Shown: piece by piece, positions 27,017-35,763 of the stretch
Numbering within the stretch: the stretch's first letter is position 1
How the letters are laid out: each line of letters opens with the position of its first letter
Source: an uncultured Lachnospiraceae bacterium
GTDB lineage: Bacteria > Bacillota > Clostridia > Lachnospirales > Lachnospiraceae
Length of the DNA stretch: 64,000 nucleotides
Direction: 5' to 3'
Assembly (NCBI GenBank): GCA_947576945.1
Contig: CANPTH010000003.1
Location: 62,001-126,000 of the forward strand
Notes under the pieces: model-generated
Told to the model about the DNA's origin: nothing
The model's database searches: none
What the model saw: the letters and a program-made list of their open reading frames with translations, nothing else
Made by a program: the position numbers and the translations under genes

Positions 27017-27341
27017 CGGACATACCTCCTTCCGTTTCTGCATCTTCCTCCGGATGCTCCGCCTTATGCCGCTTTTCCTCATAGATTCCGATGTACACTT
27101 TGGACAGGACCACCACGGACAGGAAACTGATCATGGCGTAGATCAGGCAGATATCCACCAGATATCCCTCATCCAGCATCAGCGCCAGAATGGCGATCAT
27201 CACCATGACCATGGTGCCCATCATATTGACCGATACAAGACGGTCAGCGATGCGCGGTCCCTTGACGGCACGGATCAGGCAGGGAAAAAGCATGACGGCC
27301 AGGACGACCAGTATTGTAATGTAAAGATTATGGTATAGCAT
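27003..27341 (-). CDS. mrpF: MrpF-type subunit
   Basis: 112 residues, three helices, MnhF/MrpF family (KGPRIADRLVSVNMMGT, then VDICLIYAMISFLSVVVLSK). I use ATG 27341, five bases after GGAGG; the ATG at 27353 overlaps that site. The 25 bases before it are identical to those before the gene at 5145. The tail is rich in Glu and His. Confidence 0.85.
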   Translation of the reverse strand: MLYHNLYITILVVLAVMLFPCLIRAVKGPRIADRLVSVNMMGTMVMVMIAILALMLDEGYLVDICLIYAMISFLSVVVLSKVYIGIYEEKRHKAEHPEEDAETEGGMSDGSF

Positions 27342-27346
27342 TTTTA

Positions 27347-27371
27347 CCTCCATTCCGAAGCGCTTTGCGCT
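27347..27371 (-). repeat. 25-nt repeated element containing the ribosome-binding site (copy 2)
   Basis: Exact copy of 5115-5139 on the other strand, in the 48-bp gap between the mrpE-type and mrpF-type genes. It carries the Shine-Dalgarno of mrpF. Confidence 0.7.
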
Positions 27372-27389
27372 AGAACGCGCACAAAAGAA

Positions 27390-27854
27390 CTAATGCACAT
27401 TCTCTATTCTTTCCAGTAGTTCTACGAATATAGACGAATCTATGCCAACCGCCAGATCCTTGTCCAGACAATGAACGGTATATTCGTCATCCTTAAGGCT
27501 GACGGTGATGGTGCCCGGGGTCAGGGTGATAGAATTGGCCAGGAGCACTCTGGCGAAGGTCGATGTGAGGTTCGTCTTAAAATGGATGACGACCGGTTCA
27601 AGCTCGTACCTGGAAGAGTAGATCATCTTAAAGACTGCCATATTTGCCTTCAGGATTTCCGTTACCAGAACGAATACATAGTGAATCAGCAGAAAGAACC
27701 TCTTGCAAAGCCGGATATCATCACCAGGCCTGTAGCCGAGGAACCGGCAGATAAACCAGTAGATCAGTCCGGATACCACAACGCCAAAGGCGGCGATCTC
27801 CAGTGTAAACTGCCCGTTAAAAATGATCCATATCAGAAAAAATACAAGGTACAT
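27390..27854 (-). CDS. mrpE: MrpE-type subunit
   Basis: 154 residues, first gene of the antiporter operon. MnhE/MrpE family: two or three N-terminal helices (FFLIWIIFNGQFTLE), then the soluble part with LLANSITLTPGTITVSL and a final HCLDKD region. I prefer ATG 27854, eight bases after GAAGGAG; the in-frame GTG 27860 is too close to that site. A consensus promoter lies 90-118 bp upstream. Confidence 0.85.
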   Translation of the reverse strand: MYLVFFLIWIIFNGQFTLEIAAFGVVVSGLIYWFICRFLGYRPGDDIRLCKRFFLLIHYVFVLVTEILKANMAVFKMIYSSRYELEPVVIHFKTNLTSTFARVLLANSITLTPGTITVSLKDDEYTVHCLDKDLAVGIDSSIFVELLERIENVH

Positions 27855-27899
27855 ATTCACAGCTCCTTCGTAGGATTCGTATCAATCAGCATTTTTTAG

Positions 27900-27931
27900 T
27901 CTGTTTCTTCTTATTAAAAAGGTGAAACAGA
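27900..27931 (-). promoter_or_regulatory. Leader hairpin of antiporter operon
   Basis: TCTGTTTC and GAAACAGA pair across a 16-base loop, immediately downstream of the predicted transcription start. No T run follows in the sense direction, so it is more likely an operator or 5' mRNA stem than a terminator. Confidence 0.4.
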
Positions 27932-27943
27932 TTGACCTTTGCA

Positions 27944-27972
27944 ATTATGTATCCATCTGCGGGAAATGTCAA
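27944..27972 (-). promoter_or_regulatory. Predicted promoter of antiporter operon
   Basis: On the minus strand TTGACA (27972-27967), 17 bases, CATAAT (27949-27944): a perfect -35 and near-consensus -10. Confidence 0.7.
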
Positions 27973-28212
27973 GAGGGGGAAGGGATAAGAAAGTGTAAAA
28001 GTTTGTTGGGTCATTTCTGATTTTTGGTTTTGTTGCGAGTGCCAATTACGATGTGGTATATTTCGAAATATGGAAAAACAGTTGTAAAGATTATGGGAAA
28101 ATTGCAGACTATAGAGAACTGAAGCAGTGAACACTTTATTTACAGATACCGGCTGGGCGGCAAACAGAATGGCGGGGCGAGATAAATAGGTTATAAAACA
28201 ATTCATACGTTA

Positions 28213-28626
28213 TTAGCCATCTGCAAAACTTTTCTTGATATACTCCTCTGTTTTTCTGATAAACTCCAACGAAAATTTAATAAGTTCATCCGTTTCCGCC
28301 TTGTTTACAATATAAAAATCATCATAATCAGAAGCATTTCTTATACGATCAGCCTTGGCAATTTTCTGATAATCATCTTTCGTAAAAGCGGTGTTTTCTT
28401 TATGTATAAAAAGAAGATTAAACTGTGATACTGCCCCATTATGTGTTTCTACATCCATCTGTTGTGTGGACAGGAGTGCCTTTATACACTTTTCAATGGC
28501 ATAAAAAATCCTGTTATTCGCAGATTTGTAGCTATCCATTTTTACCAATTCATTTGCTTCCATATATAATTCTTTTGCCCGCTCGAATCGCACAAGAGCC
28601 AAAGATTTAAAATCTTTTTCATCCAT
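28213..28626 (-). CDS. HEPN domain protein
   Basis: 137 residues, all-helical HEPN domain, with RIRNASDYDDFY near residue 94 matching the conserved polar Arg motif of this family. It overlaps the upstream nucleotidyltransferase by eight bases, the usual arrangement for MNT/HEPN pairs, in which the HEPN protein is an RNase toxin in characterised HepT/MntA systems. The His of the HepT RX4-6H motif is not obvious (Asp-Tyr instead), so toxin activity is unproven. Confidence 0.8.
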   Translation of the reverse strand: MDEKDFKSLALVRFERAKELYMEANELVKMDSYKSANNRIFYAIEKCIKALLSTQQMDVETHNGAVSQFNLLFIHKENTAFTKDDYQKIAKADRIRNASDYDDFYIVNKAETDELIKFSLEFIRKTEEYIKKSFADG

Positions 28627-28972
28627 ACAGCTTTATCCCCTCTTTATCAATATTTTTGAAATAACCATACCAGCTCTTTTTTTCCTCAAATTCATCATAA
28701 GGAAGGAGTACAAAATTTACAATTGCAAAATATTTTAATGCCAGTTTTGTTGCGACTTCATCAATTTTATCATTATATTTCCAAGAATCGCGCCGGTCAC
28801 CTTTGACAAGAAGAGCAATGTCTACATCAGAGCATTCTCTAAAATTACCTCTTGCACATGAGCCATACAGAATCATTTTCACAAGATCACTTTGCATAAA
28901 TTCTCTAACAAGATCTGGTGTTTCCTCTTTGATTTTTTCGATAATATCTCTATTTAATTCTATATTTTCCAT
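28619..28972 (-). CDS. MNT-type minimal nucleotidyltransferase
   Basis: 117 residues from ATG 28972, preceded by AGGGAAG. The core is LYGSCARGNFRECSDVDIAL, the GSx(n)DxD nucleotidyltransferase motif. In studied MntA/HepT systems this partner neutralises HEPN by AMPylation. It lies just upstream of and overlaps the HEPN gene, supporting a toxin-antitoxin pair or related defence module. Confidence 0.85.
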   Translation of the reverse strand: MENIELNRDIIEKIKEETPDLVREFMQSDLVKMILYGSCARGNFRECSDVDIALLVKGDRRDSWKYNDKIDEVATKLALKYFAIVNFVLLPYDEFEEKKSWYGYFKNIDKEGIKLYG

Positions 28973-29557
28973 AAGATACACTTCCCTGGTATTGTCCCCT
29001 TTTTATTTTACCCTCGAAAACTATTTGTAGTCACTATAGATGCACATTCTCAAAAATTAACTCTGTCTAAATACACGCGGCCAGCCTTTTCACTGGTTGG
29101 ATTTCTTCTTTCTGATGCTTTTTAATTTGAAATGATATTTCTCCTAACATTTATCGTAACACACTTCTATAAATTTATCTATCTGAAAATCTATCAAATT
29201 CGTAAACGACAGATGGTTTTTTCTATACTTAAATCAACAAACAATGGAAAGAGACTATTTGCCGGTTACTATAAGTACAGGGGGAGGTGCTTGAGAATGA
29301 TAAATGGACGGATTGCATATCTGCTCCCAAAAATGGTATACTGTTAGCGGCAGCAAGGAGAAGAGGAGATGGAATGAAAGCTTTTGCAGGGTCGAAAGCA
29401 CAATTTCTAATATCGTTAACTATAAAAAATGAGGAGACGTTATGCAGCATAAGAAGTTATACTGACGGCTTCCGGTAGTAATCTGGCTGAGATTAATTAT
29501 ATCAAAGAATGATCAGCTATTATAGGTATATGTAATAATAGGGAAAGGAATAACACC
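28973..29557. other. 585-bp region with no convincing gene
   Basis: AT-rich. It contains a copy of the dispersed TTACTATAAG element (29264-29296) placed before an ATG at 29297 that opens only 15 codons, and a GAAAGCTTTTGCAGG stretch similar to 59666-59679. I see no RNA gene or protein family, and it may be decayed sequence. Confidence 0.4.
29264..29299 (+). repeat. Dispersed TTACTATAAG leader element (copy)
   Basis: GGTTACTATAAGT, GGGGGAGG, TGCTTGAG and ATG follow in the same order and similar spacing as 10064-10096 before the MMPL gene (GTTTACTATAAGT, GAAGGAGG, CGCTTGCAT, ATG). The ORF behind it is only 15 codons. Confidence 0.5.
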
Positions 29558-30100
29558 ATGATCTTATCGGATAAAACAATCCTCTCGTTACTTAAACAGG
29601 GCACACTTTCCATAGCACCGCTTCAGGAGAGTCAGATCCAGCCGGCCAGTGTAGATATAAGGCTTGGAGACATTTTCAGCGTTGTAGAAGATTCTTCCAC
29701 GGCAATCCTTACACTCTCACAGAAAATGCTATATAAGGAAATCCATGCGGACAAATATCTGCTCCTGCCGGGACAGTTTGTTTTGGCAACGACAATGGAA
29801 TATATCAGCCTGCCCGACAACCTGACGGCGTTTGTGGAGGGGCGCAGTTCGCTTGGCCGTATGGGATTATTTATTCAAAATGCCGGCTGGGTCGATCCGG
29901 GGTTTTCCGGGGAGATTACGCTGGAGCTGTTTAATGCGAACCGCTGCGCCATCGAGTTACAGGCCGGCCGCAGGATAGGGCAGCTGGTATTTGCGCAGAT
30001 GGATCAGGCGGCTCTTCACCCTTACCGCGGCAAATATCAGGGGCAGCGGGGAGCTACGGGGTCGATGGTATATTTGGATGAGGAATCCGATAAGCGGTAG
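29558..30100 (+). CDS. dcd: dCTP deaminase
   Basis: 180 residues. Deaminates dCTP to dUTP (some family members also hydrolyse it to dUMP), in pyrimidine deoxynucleotide supply. Family marks: IQPASVDIRLGD, EGRSSLGRMGLFIQ with the catalytic Glu region, NAGWVDPGFSGEITLEL, and the C-terminal KYQGQRGATGS. Length is normal. The ribosome-binding site is AGGGAAAGG. It stands alone, with 457 bp of mostly empty sequence upstream. Confidence 0.92.
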   Translation: MILSDKTILSLLKQGTLSIAPLQESQIQPASVDIRLGDIFSVVEDSSTAILTLSQKMLYKEIHADKYLLLPGQFVLATTMEYISLPDNLTAFVEGRSSLGRMGLFIQNAGWVDPGFSGEITLELFNANRCAIELQAGRRIGQLVFAQMDQAALHPYRGKYQGQRGATGSMVYLDEESDKR

Positions 30101-30270
30101 AGGGAGCGTCAGCGGGAATCTGGATAAAGGCTTTTGATGTGACAGGAATTGGACGGCAGTGAACGTGCAGCATACGAAAACTATAGCTGAAAACAGGAAC
30201 GATGGAAAAGGACACGGCAGTCAAAAATAAAATTAAAGGAGTTTGTCACGCTTCGGAATAGAGGAAAATT

Positions 30271-32070
30271 ATGCTGACACGTATGAAAAATGTTCTATCA
30301 CTCACTTTTCGCATTTCGCCCGGGACAAGCATGATCGCTGTTCTATATGTACTTTTGATGAGCGGGTCTGTTGTATTAGGGCAGCATATCATTCGTTATA
30401 TCTATGAAAGCGTCTCAGGTTATGGTGAAGGCAGCGTTTCCTGGATCTTCTGGGTCGTGGTGTTCTTTGTCAATATGACATTGTTTGGGAATACGGACAA
30501 TATCGAAAATATGCTTACGGCGGCAGCATCCCGCAGAGTCCGGGCGTTATACTATAAATTGTTCCTCTTTAAAATATACCGGACGAAGCAGGATGCTTTC
30601 TATCGTTCTAAAGTATTAAATGAAGTGCAGTTCATAGAGGGGCAGCTGGATCAGATCAGTAAGACGGCGCTGCTGCTTTTGACGCGTCTTTCGATGGCGC
30701 TTTTTACACTGGTATTAACGATAGTATCCATGGTGGTCATTGATTGGTTTATCATCGCTGCGGTCATCATGATGGCGGTCATGATTTCCCTGTCAAATCG
30801 TTATTTTACGCAAAAGAAGATTGCGTTAAACTGCGATCATATGTCTGACGAGCGTCGGGCCAATTATTTCAAATCACTTCTCACCACAAGAGAACATGCG
30901 AAAGAAATTCATCTGTCGGCGAATAAAGCATGGTTTCTAAACAAGTGGCAGGACTCTTTTCAAAATTTATATCACGCAAAATTATCATTTGCAGCCAAAT
31001 CCATTATTCTGGGCGATTGCGTCCGCATAATAGAAGCATTATTTCCCTATTTATGTGCGCTCTATCTGGTATATTTACTTTCTGTTGATATGATTTCTTC
31101 CGGGGAGGCCATCTTTTTGACGGGGCTTGTGGGCACGCTTAAGTGGAGTGTGAAACAGCTGATCGATCTTTTGACGAAAGACATTTATGAGAAAATGGAA
31201 GTCATTGAGAAATTTGAGAATTTTCTCGGAAATACTATGGCCGACTGTTATGAAGAACTGGAGCATGATCAGGCGGCGACAAAAGTAAGCGGGGAAGAAC
31301 GGATGGAGCCATTTGATGAGATAATAGTGGACCATGTGTCGTACACCTATCCGAATGCGGACCGCCCGGCAGTCCGTGACATCAGCCTGAAAATTAAAAA
31401 AGGGGAGATCATCAGCATCCTGGGTTATAACGGAAGCGGAAAAACGACATTGTCTAAAGTGATCAACGGGCTTCTGCATGATTATGAGGGACGGGTTTTG
31501 TTCAATGATAAAGACATCAGGGATATGGATGCGGAGCGGTATTATCAATATTTTGGGAATGTTTATCAGGATTTTGCCAGATATAAGATGAGTTTCTCAG
31601 AAAATATCAGTGTGGGAGATGTTGAGCACCTGGAGGATGCCGCGCGGATCGCAGAGGCCATACATATTGTGAATTTAGATGATGTCGTGGAAGGCTTTGC
31701 GAACGGTACGGATACGAAATTGGGGAAGGATCTTTATGCTGACGGCGCAGACTTAAGCGGCGGCCAATGGCAGCGTATTGCGATTGCCCGTGCCTGTATG
31801 GGTTCTAAGGAAATTCTGATATTTGACGAACCCACGGCGGCCATTGATCCGTGGGAGGAAGAAAATCTTTTGCAGAATCTGAGATCGATCCTGAACGGAA
31901 GAACAGCTGTTTTGTTATCCCATAGAATTGGCTTCGCAAGGCTTGCGGATACGATCTACATGATGCAGGAAGGACAGATCGTCGAACAGGGTTCACATGA
32001 GGAATTGCTGCAGATGAATGGGCTTTACAGTCAATTCTTTTTTGCGCAGCAGAAGCTTTATCAGCAGTAA
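30271..32070 (+). CDS. ABC exporter half-transporter (first of four)
   Basis: 599 residues, fused membrane domain (about 1-320) and ATPase. Walker A GYNGSGKTT near residue 389, Q-loop VYQDF, signature LSGGQWQRIAIARA, Walker B ILIFDEPTAAID, and the switch His in LLSHRIGF. Start ATG follows GAGG within a partial copy of the repeated leader element. The next gene begins 11 bp later, so the two probably form a heterodimer. Substrate unknown. Confidence 0.88.
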   Translation: MLTRMKNVLSLTFRISPGTSMIAVLYVLLMSGSVVLGQHIIRYIYESVSGYGEGSVSWIFWVVVFFVNMTLFGNTDNIENMLTAAASRRVRALYYKLFLFKIYRTKQDAFYRSKVLNEVQFIEGQLDQISKTALLLLTRLSMALFTLVLTIVSMVVIDWFIIAAVIMMAVMISLSNRYFTQKKIALNCDHMSDERRANYFKSLLTTREHAKEIHLSANKAWFLNKWQDSFQNLYHAKLSFAAKSIILGDCVRIIEALFPYLCALYLVYLLSVDMISSGEAIFLTGLVGTLKWSVKQLIDLLTKDIYEKMEVIEKFENFLGNTMADCYEELEHDQAATKVSGEERMEPFDEIIVDHVSYTYPNADRPAVRDISLKIKKGEIISILGYNGSGKTTLSKVINGLLHDYEGRVLFNDKDIRDMDAERYYQYFGNVYQDFARYKMSFSENISVGDVEHLEDAARIAEAIHIVNLDDVVEGFANGTDTKLGKDLYADGADLSGGQWQRIAIARACMGSKEILIFDEPTAAIDPWEEENLLQNLRSILNGRTAVLLSHRIGFARLADTIYMMQEGQIVEQGSHEELLQMNGLYSQFFFAQQKLYQQ

Positions 32071-32080
32071 GGAGGACAGA

Positions 32081-33835
32081 ATGCGTTTTCGGATTTTTCG
32101 CGGTTTATATTACGTTAACAGATTAGTCAGAAGAAATGCAGGTTCTTTGTATTACATATACCTGCTGACCGTTTGGATTGAGGCCGCAGGAGTTGCCGTT
32201 GGCCTTTATTCCACGCGCTATATAACCAATCTGATCACGGCAGTGGCAATGGGAGAGCCGCCGCAATACCGTGTTCTGCTTCTGCTTCTTGTCGCAACAG
32301 GAATTATTTATGTCACCGCCACGATACGCAAAATAATTCTGGAGCATATTCGGTTGAAGATCAGGTTCGTATTTGACCGGTCGCTTTGTGAAAACGTCTC
32401 CGCGCTGAAGTGGGAATATTTTGAAGATTACGCAACCTCCAATAAGATCAACAGCATCAATGAGAAGTCCTATGACTGTATCATGAGGATGTTTGAGCAT
32501 ACCTATCACTATTTGTTGTATATACTTTCATCCATTGTTTTTTCGTATTTCCTGCTTCTGTTTCATTGGATGATCATGGTATTATACTTAGGGATTCTCA
32601 TCGTGTCGATTTATTTTTCGGATAAAGTATTTGCTTCTAATTACACAATATGGGATGCTGTTTTGCCATTAAAAAAGCAGCAGAAATATTTTGTGTCCGT
32701 TGCGACGGATGTGAATACCCATCAGGAATATCAGTCCAACCGCCTGTTTTCTTTTTTGAGCCGAAAGTGGGAAGCGCTGGATCATGTGATCTATGGGCAG
32801 GAAATGAGAATTTACAGAAGATATGAGATCGTGATGCAGATAAGCCGCCTGATCATGAACCTTCCCTACTTCGCGATGATCGTCGTGACCTGTTATCATG
32901 TGATCCAAGGGCGGTTCGATGTGGGATTTCTGGTCATGAGTTTCAATCTGTTCAATCAGGTCGTCAATCTTTTCGGGCAGATCGAGTCGGATCTTCACCA
33001 GGATCAGGAGGATGCGGGATTCGTGCTGGATTATTTTGACATGTTATCATGGGAAAAGGAAGACGATACGCGGCACGCAGGCATATCGGAATCCATTCAG
33101 TTCAAGCAGGTAAGCTATCGTTATCCGCAATCCGAGAGATATGCGGTCAAAGCGATTGACATGACCGCCGGATTCCATGAGAAAATAGCGATCGTCGGGA
33201 AAAACGGAAGCGGTAAAACGACATTTGCGCTATTGCTTTCATCATTGATCGACAAAATAGAAAACGGGCAGATTCTCATAGACGGACAGGAAATGGAACG
33301 GCTTCCTGTGGCGCGGCATGATATCGCATGTCTTTTCCAGGATTTTGAACAGTATCATATGACGATTCGGGAGAATATCAAAATCGGCAGAAAGGACTGT
33401 AAGATAACAGAGGAAGAGATTTATGCGCTGTTACAAAAGGTGGGATTAGAGGAATATGTATCGACTTTGCCGAAGGGAATTGATACATTACTGGGCCAGC
33501 TGGAGGACGGAGGTGTATGGTTGTCCAAAGGGCAGTGGCAGAGACTGGCAATAGCACGCCTGATGGCCAATGAGGATGCCAGAATATGGATTTTAGATGA
33601 ACCGACAGCCAGCCTTGATCCCATGTCAGAAATAGAAGTATATAATCTGATCATGAATGTGGCGCAGGACAAGATGGTATTCTTTATTTCGCATCGTCTC
33701 GGTTTTGCAAAGCAGGTAAACCGCATATTGCTTTTCTGCGACGGAAAAATAATCGGCGATTCTACGCACGACAGCTTACTGGAAGAAGAACATTACAGGG
33801 AAATGTTTAAAAGCCAGGAGAGCTGGTATGCGTGA
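32081..33835 (+). CDS. ABC exporter half-transporter (second of four)
   Basis: 584 residues from ATG 32081, preceded by AAGGAGG; the open frame upstream lies inside the previous gene. Membrane domain about 1-330, then Walker A GKNGSGKTT, Q-loop LFQDF, Walker B IWILDEPTASLDP and FISHRLGF. The signature reads LSKGQWQRLAIARL, with Lys in place of the first Gly, so this half may have one altered nucleotide site, as often seen in heterodimeric exporters. Likely partner of the upstream gene. Confidence 0.88.
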   Translation: MRFRIFRGLYYVNRLVRRNAGSLYYIYLLTVWIEAAGVAVGLYSTRYITNLITAVAMGEPPQYRVLLLLLVATGIIYVTATIRKIILEHIRLKIRFVFDRSLCENVSALKWEYFEDYATSNKINSINEKSYDCIMRMFEHTYHYLLYILSSIVFSYFLLLFHWMIMVLYLGILIVSIYFSDKVFASNYTIWDAVLPLKKQQKYFVSVATDVNTHQEYQSNRLFSFLSRKWEALDHVIYGQEMRIYRRYEIVMQISRLIMNLPYFAMIVVTCYHVIQGRFDVGFLVMSFNLFNQVVNLFGQIESDLHQDQEDAGFVLDYFDMLSWEKEDDTRHAGISESIQFKQVSYRYPQSERYAVKAIDMTAGFHEKIAIVGKNGSGKTTFALLLSSLIDKIENGQILIDGQEMERLPVARHDIACLFQDFEQYHMTIRENIKIGRKDCKITEEEIYALLQKVGLEEYVSTLPKGIDTLLGQLEDGGVWLSKGQWQRLAIARLMANEDARIWILDEPTASLDPMSEIEVYNLIMNVAQDKMVFFISHRLGFAKQVNRILLFCDGKIIGDSTHDSLLEEEHYREMFKSQESWYA

Positions 33836-33920
33836 CCGGCAGGCTGCCTGGCTTTGCCCCTTCAGAAAGAGGTTCAGGTATAAAATATCAGTTATTTCAG
33901 GTGTGGACGGGGTTCGGTAA
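33828..33920 (+). CDS. Possible 30-residue coupling ORF
   Basis: ATG 33828 lies seven bases after AGGAG, overlaps the stop of the second ABC gene, and runs 30 codons to TAA, four bases before ATG 33925 of the third ABC gene. The product is basic (begins MRDRQAAWLCPFRKRF). It may serve to couple translation between the two ABC genes; no family recognised. Confidence 0.3.
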   Translation: MRDRQAAWLCPFRKRFRYKISVISGVDGVR

Positions 33921-33924
33921 CAAA

Positions 33925-35763
33925 ATGAACAGAAAAATTAACTTCATTCTTCAAACCATATGGAACGACAACAGGAAGCTGCTTGTGCTCTCGGCCGCGC
34001 AGCTTCCGTTACAGGTACTATTACCATGGCTGCAGATCTTTCTGACGCGGACGCTGGTGATGGGGATCGAGAGACAGGATTCCCTCTACCGGTATGTGGC
34101 GGGGATCGGCAGCATTTTTTTACTGCAGATGGGGGTCAATTCCCTGAAGGAGTGGGTGACGGCCACTGCCGAGTGGGAGAACAAGACGCTGGTATACAGT
34201 CTGTCAGCGCCTATGGATGAAAAGACACTGACCACGGCGTATGCAAATGTAGAAGGGGCGGCAGGGCAGCGGATCAGACAGCGGGCACTGAACGCGGTAT
34301 ATGCTTTTGGCCAGTCTGTGGTGCTGCGGAGTGTTTCTTTTCTGGTCAACCTGTGCGGGCTTCTTTTCTACGGGCTGACCATCGGCAGGTGCGATCCGGC
34401 GATCCTGGCGGTGGTGACGGTAACGACCGGCGGCGGTTATCTGGCTGCTGTGCTGCTCAGGCGGTGCGAACAGCGGCAGAAAGAAACGCTTGTGGACTGC
34501 GACAGGAAGATGAATTATCTGGAAAATGAGGGGCAATCCCTGCAGGCGGCAAGAGAGATTCGGCTTTACGATATGGCGGGACTGTTTTCCGGATTGTACC
34601 GGAGCAGTATGGAACGCAGGAAAAGGAGTACGGACAGGATCGCGCACGTAAGGGCGCTGGTGTGCAGCGGGGAGAGTCTGCTGTCGTTTGCCAGAAATTT
34701 TGTCACCTATTATTACCTGATTCATCTGGCGGTGACCGGGCGGATTTTGGTTGGAGATCTGGTGTTGATGACCGGTATGGCGGCCGGGCTGTCCGTCTGG
34801 ATGCGGGGATTGATCGGGGATGCCGGGGAGTTGAAACGTCTGGGGCTTTATCTGGACGATTATTTTGCGTGGCTGGATCTGGGGGAGGCGTGGCAGACGG
34901 CGAAGAAGAGAGCGGAAGAGATAAGCCATGAAGAAATAAATGCCGAGGCGATAGGCGATGGGGCGGCCGGGAAGACAGCTGCTGCGTGCGCTCCTTCTCT
35001 GACTTTCGAGCATGTGGGTTTTTGTTATGAGGGGGCGCAGGAGGATACGCTGCGGGATATCACCCTCACGGTCAGGGCCGGGGAGAAGCTGGCCATCGTG
35101 GGCAGAAACGGCGCAGGCAAGACTACGCTGGTGAAGCTGCTTTGTGGGCTGTACCGGCCGGGCCGCGGCAGGATTCTTTTGGACGGAGAGGACATCACGG
35201 GGTACAGTGATGAGGCGTATTTCGCCAGGCTGGCGGTGGTGTTTCAGGATATCCAGCTTCTGCCGGTGAGCATTGCGGAGAATGTGTCTTCCCATATCCG
35301 GGGCAAAACGGACAGACAGAGAGTGGCGTGGAGTCTGGAACAGGCGGGAATCGGCGAGAAGGTACGAAGCCTGCCTGCGGGAGAGGATACCTGCCTGCAG
35401 CGGGCAGCCAGGGAAGACGCCGTGGAGTTGTCGGGAGGCGAGCAGCAGAAGACGATGCTTGCCAAGGCGCTTTATAAAGGCGGTGATGTGCTGATCCTGG
35501 ATGAACCGACGGCGGCCCTTGATCCGATTGCGGAAAATGATATTTACAGGAAATACAACGAAATGACGCAGGGTGTGACTTCCTTCTTCATCTCTCATCG
35601 CCTTGCCAGCACCAGTTTCTGCGACCGGATTATCCTGCTGGAGGACGGCCGGATCGCGGAACAGGGCACACATGAGGAACTGCTGGCGAAGCAGGGGCGT
35701 TATTGGGAGATGTTCAACGTACAGAGCCGGTATTATACGGAGGGCGGACGAGATGACTTTTGA
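33925..35763 (+). CDS. ABC exporter half-transporter (third of four)
   Basis: 612 residues from ATG 33925. A GTG start at 33832 would add 31 residues and is possible, since it overlaps the previous stop, but the shorter form begins like other family members. Membrane domain about 1-320, an Ala-rich linker, then Walker A GRNGAGKTT, Q-loop VFQDI, signature LSGGEQQKTMLAKAL, Walker B VLILDEPTAALDP, and FISHRLAS. The G+C content is visibly higher than in the two preceding genes. It overlaps the next gene by 11 bases. Confidence 0.86.
   Translation: MNRKINFILQTIWNDNRKLLVLSAAQLPLQVLLPWLQIFLTRTLVMGIERQDSLYRYVAGIGSIFLLQMGVNSLKEWVTATAEWENKTLVYSLSAPMDEKTLTTAYANVEGAAGQRIRQRALNAVYAFGQSVVLRSVSFLVNLCGLLFYGLTIGRCDPAILAVVTVTTGGGYLAAVLLRRCEQRQKETLVDCDRKMNYLENEGQSLQAAREIRLYDMAGLFSGLYRSSMERRKRSTDRIAHVRALVCSGESLLSFARNFVTYYYLIHLAVTGRILVGDLVLMTGMAAGLSVWMRGLIGDAGELKRLGLYLDDYFAWLDLGEAWQTAKKRAEEISHEEINAEAIGDGAAGKTAAACAPSLTFEHVGFCYEGAQEDTLRDITLTVRAGEKLAIVGRNGAGKTTLVKLLCGLYRPGRGRILLDGEDITGYSDEAYFARLAVVFQDIQLLPVSIAENVSSHIRGKTDRQRVAWSLEQAGIGEKVRSLPAGEDTCLQRAAREDAVELSGGEQQKTMLAKALYKGGDVLILDEPTAALDPIAENDIYRKYNEMTQGVTSFFISHRLASTSFCDRIILLEDGRIAEQGTHEELLAKQGRYWEMFNVQSRYYTEGGRDDF

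Larger units (their letters stand above)
27861..28212. other. Gap between MNT/HEPN pair and antiporter operon
   Basis: About 350 bp without a gene that I support. It holds the antiporter operon promoter and leader hairpin near its left end. The remaining sequence is AT-rich, and the open frame on the minus strand shows no family features. Confidence 0.5.

Noticed and set aside
27886-28206. 106-codon minus-strand frame before the antiporter operon
   Set aside because: It covers the predicted promoter and hairpin, shows no family, and has no ribosome-binding site.
29287-29478. 63-codon frame in the gap before dcd
   Set aside because: Start codon lies within the leader repeat; composition is unconvincing; likely non-coding.
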